This document shows positions 18,979-28,281 of a DNA stretch of 64,000 bases, in pieces. Below the pieces are notes generated by a model. That model was not told the origin of the DNA, ran no database searches, and saw only the letters and a program-made list of their open reading frames with translations. This DNA is from Rhizobium sp. SEMIA4064 (GTDB lineage Bacteria > Pseudomonadota > Alphaproteobacteria > Rhizobiales > Rhizobiaceae): contig NZ_PYJN01000016.1 in the NCBI RefSeq assembly GCF_003025035.1, positions 248,001 through 312,000 on the forward strand, read 5' to 3'. The stretch's first letter is position 1, and the number at the start of each line of letters is the position of its first letter. The translations under genes were made by a program, and so were the position numbers.

Positions 18979-19224
18979 CGAACATTTATGCATCTCAGCG
19001 CGTATTTGGTTTTTATTTCGATTGTTGCTGACATATATATTTAGTTGCTTCACGAAATTGCTTACCCGCTTCGCCTGCTTTCTTCGCAGCGGCAATTTTA
19101 GTGGGATTGCACAAATATCTCTTTGCGGCCGCTATTATCCATGCCAATGTCGCTATTGGACCATCGAGCCGACGCATTTGACGCAAGGAATACAGGATGG
19201 TCCTGGAGGATGGATTTTCCTGAT

Positions 19225-20244
19225 ATGAGCAAGACTCCGATTAAGACGCGTTCCCTCGTTTTCTTCCTCGTTCCCCACTTTACCATGCTGCCGTTTTCGG
19301 CTGCGGTTGAGACGCTGCGGATTGCGAACCGCATGCTCGGTTACCCAGCCTACACGTGGCGACTGGCCTCGACCGACGGCCAGAAGGTTTATTCCTCCAG
19401 CGGCATCGGCCTCGAAGTCAATACATCGCTCGCCGACGAGCGTCGCAATCTCGGCGGTGAGAACAGGCCGAACATGGTGCTCGTCTGTTCGGGAATCTAC
19501 GTCGAGGAGTTCCTCAACAAGTCTGTCAATGCTTGGCTGCGCGAGACCTACAATCGTGGCGTGGCCGTCGGCAGCCTCTGCACGGGCGCGCATGTGCTGG
19601 CCCAGGCCGGCCTCCTGAACGGCAAGCGCTGCGCCATTCACTGGGAAAATCTCCCCGGCTTTGCCGAGAACTTCCCGCAGGCCGAAGTCTATGCCGATCT
19701 CTATGAGGTCGACAGCAATCTCTATACCTGCGCCGGCGGTACCGCTTCGCTCGACATGATGCTCAACCTGATCGGACAGGATTTCGGCGAAAACCTTGTC
19801 AATCGCGTCTGTGAGCAGCAACTTACCGACCGTGTCCGCAGCCCGCATGACCGCCAGCGCTTGCCGCTGCGCGCCCGCCTCGGTGTTCAGAACGCCAAGG
19901 TGCTGTCGATCATCGAGCTGATGGAAAGCAATCTCGCCGAGCCGCTGTCGCTGCTCGAAATCGCCGACGATGCCGGCCTCTCGCGCCGTCAGATCGAGCG
20001 CCTCTTCCGCCAGGAAATGGGCCGCTCGCCCGCGCGCTATTATCTGGAGATCCGCCTCGACCGTGCCCGTCACCTGCTGGTGCAGTCGTCGATGCCGGTC
20101 GTGGAGGTGGCGGTTGCCTGCGGGTTCGTTTCCGCCTCGCACTTCTCCAAGTGTTATCGCGAACTCTACAACCGCTCGCCCCAGCAGGAGCGCGCCGAGC
20201 GCAAGCTCACCCTGTCGAGCAACCGCAGTGGCGTCGTTGTCTAA
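19225..20244 (+). CDS. GlxA-family AraC regulator, GbdR-like
   Basis: A 339-residue regulator. The N-terminal DJ-1/PfpI-like domain (SLVFFLVPHFTMLPFSAAVETLRIANRM, GSLCTGAHVLAQAGLLNG, CAGGTASLDMML) lacks enzymatic sense and probably binds an effector. The C-terminal AraC DNA-binding domain follows (LSLLEIADDAGLSRRQIERLFRQ, VAVACGFVSASHFSKCYRE). This architecture is that of GbdR, the glycine-betaine/dimethylglycine regulator of pseudomonads, and of other GlxA members. Proximity to the betaine-type corrinoid locus makes it the best candidate regulator. Start is uncertain: ATG at 19210 or 19225; neither has a strong ribosome site. Confidence 0.85.
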   Translation: MSKTPIKTRSLVFFLVPHFTMLPFSAAVETLRIANRMLGYPAYTWRLASTDGQKVYSSSGIGLEVNTSLADERRNLGGENRPNMVLVCSGIYVEEFLNKSVNAWLRETYNRGVAVGSLCTGAHVLAQAGLLNGKRCAIHWENLPGFAENFPQAEVYADLYEVDSNLYTCAGGTASLDMMLNLIGQDFGENLVNRVCEQQLTDRVRSPHDRQRLPLRARLGVQNAKVLSIIELMESNLAEPLSLLEIADDAGLSRRQIERLFRQEMGRSPARYYLEIRLDRARHLLVQSSMPVVEVAVACGFVSASHFSKCYRELYNRSPQQERAERKLTLSSNRSGVVV

Positions 20245-20263
20245 GGCTGGCTGATGGAGGCGG

Positions 20264-21595
20264 CTATTCGGCCGCTTCCTCCGTCATCTTGGCGTCGGAA
20301 TAGACCTGATTGCGGCCCTTGTGCTTGGCCATGTAAAGAAACTGGTCGGCCGCGTTGAGATAATTCTCGAATGCCTCACGACCTGCAATTTCGGCGACAC
20401 CGATCGACACGGTCACCGAGAGTTCTTCGTCGTCCGCATTCACCTTCAAATTGGAGAGATTGACGCGCACCTCGTCGCACAGCGCCGTTGCTGCGCGTGA
20501 ATCCATTTCGGTGAATAGGATAGCGAACTCCTCGCCGCCGAGACGGGACAGCAGGTTCTCGCTGCCTTCGAACAGCGAATGAAGCCGGCCGGCAACGGCC
20601 TTCAACACCTGGTCGCCGATCTCGTGGCCATAGGTGTCGTTCAGATGCTTGAAATGATCGATATCGAGGATCGCGACCGAGGTCGGCCGATGATGGCGCA
20701 GGCATTCGTGGACGATCCGCGGACCATGATCGTAAAAATAGCGTCTGTTATAGAGCCCTGTCAGATAGTCGCTCGCGGCGGCAGCGCGCAATTGCTTGAG
20801 CTGCATCAGGGTTTCGACATTGTGCGCTATGCGGCACTGCAGCTCTTCGGCCACAAACGGACGATAGATGAAATCGGTGGCGCCGGCCTTCAGGAACATC
20901 GCCGATAATAGGCGGTCGTTCGAAGAGGAGATGCCGATGACCCTCATCCGATCCGAACCATAGCGATGGCGAATACGCCGGGTCAGCTCGTAACCATCCA
21001 TGTCGGGCATATGATGATCGGTCACCACCACTTCTATGTCGCCGTAGTCATCAAGCGCCGCCAACGCTTCGACACCGGTGCCGGCTTCGGCCACCTTGAA
21101 CTGCTGCGCCTCTAGGAGCTCCACCAGCACGCGCCGCGCCGACGGGAGATCATCCACTACCAGCACCCGCGTGCCGCGGTTGGAGATGGCCCGCCGTACG
21201 GTGGAAACGAGATTGTCGAGGGCGAATTCATTGTCCTTCAGGACGTAATCGACAATGCTGCGCTCCATGATGCGGTTGCGCGTATCCATGTCGAAGGACG
21301 CAGTGAAAACGACGGTGGGAATATGGTGAGTGATGGCAACATCCAGCGCCTCCCCATGGGGTGCATCCGGCAGATTGAGGTCGACCACAGCCATGGTGAA
21401 GCTGCGCCCATCTACCGCCAACGCTTCATTCAGCGCCTTCAATGAGGCGCAATGGACAACATTGAGGCCGAGTTCGGTTTGGAACCGGTGGGACAGGACC
21501 GAAGAAAACATGCGCGAATCTTCAACCAGAAGTATGCTCTGGCTGCCGCGGCGACGGTTACGGCCATCGCTGAGGAAATCCACGCGGAACACCAT
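20264..21595 (-). CDS. REC-REC-GGDEF diguanylate cyclase (PleD-like)
   Basis: A 443-residue response regulator with two receiver domains and a GGDEF domain. REC1 (about 20-138) keeps the acidic pair (LLVEDS) and the phospho-acceptor in MAVVDLNLPD. REC2 (about 143-260) has VVDD and VVVTDHHMPDMDG. The GGDEF domain follows (YLTGLYNRRYF, DIDHFKHLND, RLGGEEFAIL), with intact active-site GGEEF. It should make c-di-GMP from GTP when phosphorylated, like PleD. Cytoplasmic. A sister protein lacking GGDEF is encoded directly upstream on the same strand. Confidence 0.93.
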   Translation of the reverse strand: MVFRVDFLSDGRNRRRGSQSILLVEDSRMFSSVLSHRFQTELGLNVVHCASLKALNEALAVDGRSFTMAVVDLNLPDAPHGEALDVAITHHIPTVVFTASFDMDTRNRIMERSIVDYVLKDNEFALDNLVSTVRRAISNRGTRVLVVDDLPSARRVLVELLEAQQFKVAEAGTGVEALAALDDYGDIEVVVTDHHMPDMDGYELTRRIRHRYGSDRMRVIGISSSNDRLLSAMFLKAGATDFIYRPFVAEELQCRIAHNVETLMQLKQLRAAAASDYLTGLYNRRYFYDHGPRIVHECLRHHRPTSVAILDIDHFKHLNDTYGHEIGDQVLKAVAGRLHSLFEGSENLLSRLGGEEFAILFTEMDSRAATALCDEVRVNLSNLKVNADDEELSVTVSIGVAEIAGREAFENYLNAADQFLYMAKHKGRNQVYSDAKMTEEAAE

Positions 21596-21798
21596 TTGAC
21601 TTCAAGTCCTCCCAGACCACACGGCGCGCACCGATCGCTGTTGCCTATCGCGAGCGAAAATGGCGCCGTCCTTCAACTCCATCGTGAACAGGATTCGTGA
21701 AGAAAGTGGAACCAGAGATTGCAGAAATCTTGTACTGAAGATGAATTATCCTCATATTTTACTTTTCTGAAACTCGGTCGGCTCCTTCTTCCGGCATG

Positions 21799-22620
21799 TC
21801 ACGCACTCAATCGCATCGACTGGATCTGCAGCAAGGTGTCGAGGTTCTGGTTCACGCGGCAATAGAACTCTTCATCAATGAACGGCCGCAGAATGAAATC
21901 ATTGCCGCCGGCCTTGAGAAAGCGCGCCGATAGCAACCTGTTGGTAGACGACGAGACACCGATGATGCGCAGCTCATGCGAACCGATGCTGGCCCGGATA
22001 CGGCGCGTCAGTTCGAAGCCGTCGATGTCGGGCATGTTGTAATCGGTGACCATCAGACCGATGTCGCGATTGGCCTTCAGGATCTCCAGTGCCTTTGTGC
22101 CGTTCTCGGCGACGCTGACGCGGAAATTATAGCGCTTCAGACGGCTGGACAGCAAAGCACGCGCCGTGGCGCTGTCGTCGACGATCAGTACGTGATGACG
22201 ATGATTGGTCAGGAAGCGGCAAATCGACTCAGCCAGCAGATCGACGGCGAAGATATTGTCCTTGAGAATATAGTCGACGATATCCTTGGCGATCAGCTCG
22301 TCGCGCATGCCTTCGTGGAACGTGCCGGTGAAAACGATCGTCGGGATGCTGAGATCGATCAGATATTCCAGCGCCTCGCCTTTTTCTGCTCCCGGCAGAT
22401 TGATGTTGGAAATCGCCAGCCGGATCGGCTCGGACGACTTGTCATAGGCAAACTGCAATTCTTCGAAGTTCCGGCAGATTTCGATGTCGATGTCGAAGAG
22501 TTCCTTCAGCTTCGCGCTGATCATCGACGTAAAGACATTCGAATCCTCGGCGAGAAGAATACGCGCTCCAGCAAGCGAGCCGCCGGAATACTGCATTCCC
22601 GAAATACCCAAAAATGGCAT
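21799..22620 (-). CDS. Dual-receiver response regulator with degenerate first receiver
   Basis: A 273-residue protein made of two receiver domains and no output domain. It is clearly related along its whole length to the REC-REC part of the neighbouring diguanylate cyclase (shared DYILKDN, GFELTRRIR, SARFLKAG). REC1 keeps LLAEDS but reads LAISNINLPG where the acceptor Asp should be, so Asn replaces it. REC2 is intact (LIVDDS, MVTDYNMPDIDG). It may act as phosphate sink or binding partner of the cyclase. Start ATG 22620, with an AGG 8 bases upstream; the frame open to 22674 has no such signal. Confidence 0.85.
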   Translation of the reverse strand: MPFLGISGMQYSGGSLAGARILLAEDSNVFTSMISAKLKELFDIDIEICRNFEELQFAYDKSSEPIRLAISNINLPGAEKGEALEYLIDLSIPTIVFTGTFHEGMRDELIAKDIVDYILKDNIFAVDLLAESICRFLTNHRHHVLIVDDSATARALLSSRLKRYNFRVSVAENGTKALEILKANRDIGLMVTDYNMPDIDGFELTRRIRASIGSHELRIIGVSSSTNRLLSARFLKAGGNDFILRPFIDEEFYCRVNQNLDTLLQIQSMRLSA

Positions 22621-22798
22621 GATTAAACCTGCTAATAGAAATCGGCCCCGTCCCAATTTTCTACAGCAAAGCACTTGAATATTTATTAAGTCGACTGGTT
22701 TCCCATAAATGAAAGGCGACCATCGGGCCGCCTTCTCATTTATTATACTCTGGACGTTCGGATATCAGGCGCAACGCCGCATTATCCTCGTGACCACA

Positions 22799-25429
22799 TC
22801 ACTGGGCGGATGCCTTGCCGCGACGGCGAACGCCGCTCCTGACCTCCAGCGGCTGCGGCAGTTCCTCTTCGGCCGGCGGAGCAATGTCTTTGATGAGATC
22901 TTCTGGAACGACTTCCGGCCCGTCTGCGGAATCGGCCAGATTGGTGGTCGCCAACAGATCGGTCTGTCTGCCTCGCTTGCTGTCGCGGACGATGTGCAGT
23001 TCCTGATGCGGATAGGGAATGGCAATCCCCTCTTCGCGAAAACGCTTCAGGATATCGATGCGCAGATTGTTGCGGATCTCCATGCCGTCGGAGAGATCGG
23101 AGAGGTAGAAACGCATCTCGAAATCGAGCGAAGACGGACCGATGCGCAGGAATTCGACATGCGGCTCGGGATTCCTGAGCACCTTCGGGATGCCGCGCAC
23201 CAGCTCCAGCAGAATGTCCATAACTCTCTGCGGATCGGCATCGAAACTGACGGAAACCGGAATTTCCGAGCGCGCCAAGCGGTTACGGTGCGTCCAATTG
23301 CCGACCGAGCCGTTGATCAGCTCCGAATTCGGCACGATGATCGACTGCTTGCGGAAAGTTTCGATCTCGGTGGCGCGCACAGAGATGCGCTTGACGATGC
23401 CTTCCGACGTACCCGAGACGATCCAGTCGCCGACCTTGAAGGGCCGCTCAACCAGCAGGATCAGGCCTGAGACGAAGTTCGACACGATATTCTGCAGGCC
23501 GAAACCGATACCGACCGAGAGCGCGCTGGCGACGAGCGCCAGGCTCGACAGGTCGATGCCGGCAGCCGAAATGGCGATGATAGACGCCACCGCTACGCCG
23601 AGATAGCCGATGCCGGTCTTCACCGAGTTGCGGACACCCAAGTCCACCTGCCCCCGCGCCATGACATTGCTGTCCAGCCAGCGCTGGAACCAGCGCGTCA
23701 CGAGATAACCGCCGGCAAAGAGCAGAACGCCTGCGAAGATGCCGACCAGAGAAATCGAGATGTTGCCGATGCGGATTTCGGTGAACAGTCGATAGGCGAT
23801 CAGCTCCAGATCCTGGATATGGAATCCCCAGGACAGCAGGATCAGCGGAATGCCGGTCATAAGCGCGACGGCGTAGGTCGCAAGGCCCGCCCCCAGACCA
23901 GCCTGATCGAGCGCGACGTCGCCGAGCGCGAAACGGCTTTCGAGGAAGCGCCCGATGATCGTTTCGGCAAAAACGCCCTGCCTCGACACCGACTTACCGA
24001 GCTGGAAGCCGAGATACATGGTCGCCAGAACGGCGCTGGTGACGATCAACTGCGTTGCGATGAAGCGCGCCAGACCGACATAGCCGATAAAAGCCGTGAA
24101 GATCAGCAATGTACCGAGCACCCGAAGGATGATCGCCATGCCATGCGGCCAACGCCGGCCAGGAGCATCGGGATTGCCGTTCTTTGCGAGGATCGGCGAA
24201 CCGAAGGAGGCGGCAATCAGGATGAGGCCGATCAACAGCGCCGCAAAGAAGCTCTTCGCCACGGTGACGACGACAGGCGAACCCATGGATTCGCTGATGC
24301 GGTCGAAAACATAATCAAGACCATTGACGACGGCCATGGCCTGCATGCACCAGCTTAGCGAACGAGCGCCTTTGTTGGACAGCTTGACGAGCCGCCAATG
24401 CGGCCTGAAGGGCGCAAAAACGGCATTGGCCAGGCGGCCGACGAAATAGACCAGCCCGATGAAGCCGAAGAGAGCCGCCAGGACCGGCGCAATATCCGGC
24501 CGCAGCACATTGAAATTCGACAGGAAGAAAAAGGACGTAACGAGAAACGCGACCAGCGACAGCGTGCGGATCAGCGTTGACCAGAAGGCGACCGAGAGGC
24601 GGCTGATATAGGGCGGATTTTCGATATTTTCGTCCCGCACATAATATCTGCGGAACAACCGATAGCCACCGGACAGGAAAAGCAGCGCCGCACCAAGCGA
24701 TAGGAAGAGGGCGGTGAGGAGCGAACCGAGCTTGGCCTTCACGACGAAGCCGATCCAGCTTGTTACGGCAGTGCTGAACTCCGCGCCCTCGTTGACAAAG
24801 GCCGTTCCCGCATCCTCGAATGTGGTGGCGGAAACGCCCGTACGCTTGAACAGTGTCTCGGCAAACAACTTGCGGCGCATTTCGACGAGCTGCATCACAA
24901 GCCGGTTGCTCGCAGCAACAAGATTATCGGCGTCGACGGTCACGGCGCTGATCTGCGAACGTTCGGCGTTAAGACGGTCACGCTCCTGGGTGACGATCGC
25001 TGCTTCCGGCGGCTGCCCCTCCTTGGGCGGCGCACCGAGTTGCGTCAGGCGCGCGTCGATCTCTGTAGCGCGCGGCTTCAACCGCGCGGAAATCGCCGCT
25101 ACGGAGCGATTGAGCTCATCCGCCCGGCCGGAAAGGGCCACCAGCGCACTGTCATCTGCCCCCTCCTCTTTGGATTCCCCTTCGATCGAGGCAAAGTCCT
25201 TCTTGGCCTTGGCAAGATCGGCAACGGCAGTTTCCAACAAACCATTGGCGAGCTGCGTCGGCTGCGGCGCTTGAGCTGCGGGCTGCAGTTCCGATTGCTG
25301 CGCGGGCTGTGCCTGTTGCTGATTTTGGGCAAAAGCGTGCCCGCCCGTCAAAGAGCCGGCAACAGTGGCTGCGCTCAGTGCCAGAAGCAGCACGGGCAAA
25401 AAACGGAAACGGTGTGTCAGCAGGCGCAA
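22799..25429 (-). CDS. DUF3772/MscS mechanosensitive channel, large
   Basis: A large inner-membrane protein of 876 residues. A signal sequence (FLPVLLLALSAATVAGSLTGGHAFAQ) is followed by a Gln/Ala-rich segment and a periplasmic coiled helical domain (about 50-215, DUF3772-like). Then come about ten hydrophobic membrane segments and the MscS core: SALSVGIGFGLQNIVSNFVSGLILLVERPFKVGDWI (pore helix and upper beta domain), with NSELINGSVGNWTH. The C terminus is soluble with a basic end. It should open under membrane tension in osmotic downshock. The start I prefer is TTG at 25429 with GAGGAG 6 bases upstream; ATG codons further up to 25516 lack this. Confidence 0.88.
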   Translation of the reverse strand: MRLLTHRFRFLPVLLLALSAATVAGSLTGGHAFAQNQQQAQPAQQSELQPAAQAPQPTQLANGLLETAVADLAKAKKDFASIEGESKEEGADDSALVALSGRADELNRSVAAISARLKPRATEIDARLTQLGAPPKEGQPPEAAIVTQERDRLNAERSQISAVTVDADNLVAASNRLVMQLVEMRRKLFAETLFKRTGVSATTFEDAGTAFVNEGAEFSTAVTSWIGFVVKAKLGSLLTALFLSLGAALLFLSGGYRLFRRYYVRDENIENPPYISRLSVAFWSTLIRTLSLVAFLVTSFFFLSNFNVLRPDIAPVLAALFGFIGLVYFVGRLANAVFAPFRPHWRLVKLSNKGARSLSWCMQAMAVVNGLDYVFDRISESMGSPVVVTVAKSFFAALLIGLILIAASFGSPILAKNGNPDAPGRRWPHGMAIILRVLGTLLIFTAFIGYVGLARFIATQLIVTSAVLATMYLGFQLGKSVSRQGVFAETIIGRFLESRFALGDVALDQAGLGAGLATYAVALMTGIPLILLSWGFHIQDLELIAYRLFTEIRIGNISISLVGIFAGVLLFAGGYLVTRWFQRWLDSNVMARGQVDLGVRNSVKTGIGYLGVAVASIIAISAAGIDLSSLALVASALSVGIGFGLQNIVSNFVSGLILLVERPFKVGDWIVSGTSEGIVKRISVRATEIETFRKQSIIVPNSELINGSVGNWTHRNRLARSEIPVSVSFDADPQRVMDILLELVRGIPKVLRNPEPHVEFLRIGPSSLDFEMRFYLSDLSDGMEIRNNLRIDILKRFREEGIAIPYPHQELHIVRDSKRGRQTDLLATTNLADSADGPEVVPEDLIKDIAPPAEEELPQPLEVRSGVRRRGKASAQ

Positions 25430-25602
25430 GCAAAGCTCCTCGTCGCAGATTAAGTCGCTGGCGGCTGAGCAAACGGATTCGCCGCACGAAACAATGGAAG
25501 AACGGGGTCTTCCCATACAGTGATTGCGAATTTCATATTCCCTACGCGTACGCCTTGTAAGGCAAAGAAAGGCGACACAAAGGCATTTACACCTTTATTC
25601 CC

Positions 25603-26163
25603 TCAGAATCCCGCTTCTGGCTGGGCAAGATAGTCTTTCTCCGCCTCCGTCGACGTCCTGCCAAGGAAGACATTGCGATGCGGGAAGCGGCCATAGGCGG
25701 CGATGACGGCACGATGCCGAAGCGCATAGTCGATCTGCTCTTCAAGGCCGAGCGAGCGGAAAAGCGCAACGGCTTGGTCTTGTTCGGCAAGGTCCTCGGC
25801 ATGCTCGAACGGCATATAGAGGAATATCCGCCGTTCCGCCGGCATCCCTTGATCCGCGCCGACCTCCAAAGCCTCTTTCGCCTCCTGCAATGCCAAACCA
25901 TCCGTCGCAAAGGCCAGCGGCGTGCCGCGATAGATGTTGCGGGCGAACTGATCGAGGACGATGACCGCCGCAAGCCGGCTTTCGGGCGTTGTCCTCCAAA
26001 GATCGGGGACGCCGGCTGCCAATGCCAGATGCGTGTCGCGAAACCGACGGCGCATTTCTTCGTCGAGAGCAACGGTCGAGCGGAACCAATCCTCGCTCGT
26101 GCATTCCTCGAACCAGAAGCTCAGCACCTCCTCTGGCGTACAAACAATCGGATATACGGCCAT
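25603..26163 (-). CDS. DUF924 family protein
   Basis: A 186-residue soluble helical protein of the DUF924 family (PF06041): EEVLSFWFEE, WFRSTVALDEEMRRRF, LAAVIVLDQFARNIYRGTP, FLYMPFEHAEDLAEQDQAV and YGRFPHRN. Fold is TPR-like; no catalytic function established. ATG at 26163 follows GGAGGAAGAG directly; the frame open to 26217 is ignored. It lies 74 bases after the corrinoid/iron-type permease gene on the same strand and may be a readthrough member of that transcript, with no known functional link. Confidence 0.88.
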   Translation of the reverse strand: MAVYPIVCTPEEVLSFWFEECTSEDWFRSTVALDEEMRRRFRDTHLALAAGVPDLWRTTPESRLAAVIVLDQFARNIYRGTPLAFATDGLALQEAKEALEVGADQGMPAERRIFLYMPFEHAEDLAEQDQAVALFRSLGLEEQIDYALRHRAVIAAYGRFPHRNVFLGRTSTEAEKDYLAQPEAGF

Positions 26164-26237
26164 TCTCTTCCTCCGGCATGCCCGTCGGGAAATAGGTCCA
26201 CGAGCGGCGGCCGGCAATGGGGAACACCACGCGTTGC

Positions 26238-27299
26238 TCAGCTTTTTCGTAGGATCAGAATGAAGGCGATGCCGCCTGCCAGACCGGTGACGATGCCGAT
26301 CGGCATGTCCTCCGGCGCCATGATAAGCCGCGCGGCCATATCGGCCCAGACCAATGTCAGTGCTCCGAAGGCGGCGCTCAGCGGTACGACGCGGACGTTG
26401 TCGCCACCGGCAAGCAGCCGGACGAAATGCGGCACCATCAGTCCGATAAAGCCGATCGCTCCCGAAAAGGCGACCATGACGCCCGTCAGCAGCGCCGTAA
26501 CGATGAACAGCAGGAAGCGGAATTGCGATACGGCGATGCCGAGCGTCGCTGCCGTCTCATCGCCCATAGCAAGCGCGTTCAGCTCCCGTGATTTCAGCAT
26601 CAGCACGCAAAGGCAGACGAGGAACACGCCGGCCGGATAGATCAGATGCTGCCACTGCGCCAGCCCCAAGCCGCCGAGCATCCAGAAGACAACGGTATTG
26701 GCCGCCCTGGGGTCGCCGAGAAAAATCAGGAGATTGCCGAGCGCGGTAAAGACAAAGGCGACGGCGACACCCGACAACACCAGCCGGTCGGCCGAATGCG
26801 AACGCGTCAGCCGCGTTACCAGCGCCACCGCGGCAATCGCAAGAAGCGCGCCGGCGAAGGAAAATAACGGGACAGTCAACAGCCCGAAGATGAGCCCCGT
26901 GTGCAGGAGTGCCAATATAGCGCCGAAAGCCGCACCTGAGGAAACGCCGAGAAGATGTGGATCAGCCAGCGGATTTCGCGTCAAAGCCTGCAGCACCGCT
27001 CCGGTGACCGCAAGCCCGGCCCCCACGAGCAACGCCAGGATGACGCGCGGAAAACGGACGTCCCAAACGATGCTTTCCTGTCCGCCTGACCAGGTGACGG
27101 GAAACAACCCGGCATGCAGCTTGTTGCCGACGATCGACCATACGGTCGCAAACGGGATCGGCGCCGCGCCAAACGAGACGCCGGCCGTGATCGACATGGC
27201 GAAGAAAGCAGCAAGGAGCAGGATCATAATGGGAAGGCCGAGGCGCATGCGAAAATCCAGGAAGCGATCCGTCCAGTAATCGACTGGACGGATCGGCAT
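26238..27299 (-). CDS. FecCD-family ABC permease (corrinoid importer)
   Basis: A 353-residue inner-membrane permease of the FecCD/BtuC family with about nine or ten hydrophobic segments. Typical motifs: GASFGAAPIPF-like region, RFPRVILALLVGAGLAVTGAVLQALTRNPLADPHLLGVSSGAAFGA, GDETAATLGI (the loop contacting the ATPase) and FIGLMVPHFVRLLAG. It would form a dimeric channel for a cobalamin, corrinoid or siderophore substrate. Third protein of the ABC set, 9 bases after the binding-protein gene. Because the transcript begins with a cobalamin riboswitch, cobalamin or another corrinoid is the likely cargo. Confidence 0.92.
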   Translation of the reverse strand: MPIRPVDYWTDRFLDFRMRLGLPIMILLLAAFFAMSITAGVSFGAAPIPFATVWSIVGNKLHAGLFPVTWSGGQESIVWDVRFPRVILALLVGAGLAVTGAVLQALTRNPLADPHLLGVSSGAAFGAILALLHTGLIFGLLTVPLFSFAGALLAIAAVALVTRLTRSHSADRLVLSGVAVAFVFTALGNLLIFLGDPRAANTVVFWMLGGLGLAQWQHLIYPAGVFLVCLCVLMLKSRELNALAMGDETAATLGIAVSQFRFLLFIVTALLTGVMVAFSGAIGFIGLMVPHFVRLLAGGDNVRVVPLSAAFGALTLVWADMAARLIMAPEDMPIGIVTGLAGGIAFILILRKS

Positions 27300-27308
27300 T
27301 GTCGTTGG

Positions 27309-28268
27309 TTACATCGCCTCGGGATGGAATGCCTTCGCCAGCGCGGCGATGGCTTCGATGTTGCGCGGTCCCGGCGTGGCCTCCACATAGGGCAGCACGA
27401 CGAAACGGTCGTTCTTCACCGCATCGATATTCTTGAAGGCCGGATTGTTCTTCAGAAATGCGATCTTCTGGGCTGCGGTGACCTGGCCATAATCGACGAT
27501 GACGATGACTTCGGGGTTCTTCTCGATCACCGGCTCCCAGGAGACCTCCGTCCAGCTCTTTTCGACATCGTCCATGACATTGCTGCCGCCAGCCGCTTCG
27601 ATCATTGCCGTCGGGATGCCGTAGCGGCCCGAGGTGAAGGGCTTTTCCTCGCCGGAATCATAGACGAAGACGCGGGTCGGCTTGTCGACATGACTGATTT
27701 TCGACCGGATATCGCTAAGCTGCTTGCGATAGCTGGCAACCAAGGCCTCGGCCCTATCCTCGACGCGGAAAATCTTGCCGAGATTCAGCAGGTCGACGAA
27801 CATGTCGTCCATCGTCGGCTTGTTCTTCTGCATGACGAAAATGCAGGATTCGGTGAGCTCATAGACCTTGATGCCGAAGGGCGCCATGGTCTCGGGTGTC
27901 ACCTCACCGCCCACTTTCATGCCATAGTTCCAGCCGGCGAAATAAAAGTCGGCATTGGCTCCGAGCAACACTTCCTTGGTCGGATATTTCGGCGATAGCT
28001 CCGGCATTTCCTGAATGCCGTCCCTGAGCTTCTCATCCAGCGTCTTCCAGCCGGAAACGCCAGTATATCCGACCATACGATCCCTGAGCTTCAGAGCCAG
28101 CATCATCTCCGTAAGATTGACGTCGTTCGAAACGGCGCGCGCCGGCGCCTTGTCGAAGGTGACATCGCGATTGCAGCTACGCACGGTGACGGGCTCAGCC
28201 AGAGCAGCGCCGGCAAAGAGTGTGCCGAGTAGCAAGCCGGTGGCGGACAAGGACATGCGGAAAGACAT
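27309..28268 (-). CDS. Periplasmic corrinoid/metal-complex binding protein (BtuF/FecB type)
   Basis: A 319-residue binding protein with a signal peptide (LSATGLLLGTLFAGAALA, cut before EPVTVR) and the Peripla_BP_2 fold: VTFDKAPARAVSNDVNLTEMMLAL, LLGANADFYFAGWN, a long middle helix and PEVIVIVDYGQ near the end. BtuF-type proteins deliver vitamin B12 to BtuCD. Compared with E. coli BtuF it is longer by about 50 residues. Start at ATG 28268 (MSFRMSLS); the frame open to 28346 covers the end of the ATPase gene. The operon position behind a B12 riboswitch argues for a corrinoid substrate, but iron-siderophore cannot be excluded from sequence. Confidence 0.88.
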   Translation of the reverse strand: MSFRMSLSATGLLLGTLFAGAALAEPVTVRSCNRDVTFDKAPARAVSNDVNLTEMMLALKLRDRMVGYTGVSGWKTLDEKLRDGIQEMPELSPKYPTKEVLLGANADFYFAGWNYGMKVGGEVTPETMAPFGIKVYELTESCIFVMQKNKPTMDDMFVDLLNLGKIFRVEDRAEALVASYRKQLSDIRSKISHVDKPTRVFVYDSGEEKPFTSGRYGIPTAMIEAAGGSNVMDDVEKSWTEVSWEPVIEKNPEVIVIVDYGQVTAAQKIAFLKNNPAFKNIDAVKNDRFVVLPYVEATPGPRNIEAIAALAKAFHPEAM

Positions 28269-28281
28269 AAACGGCTCCAAA

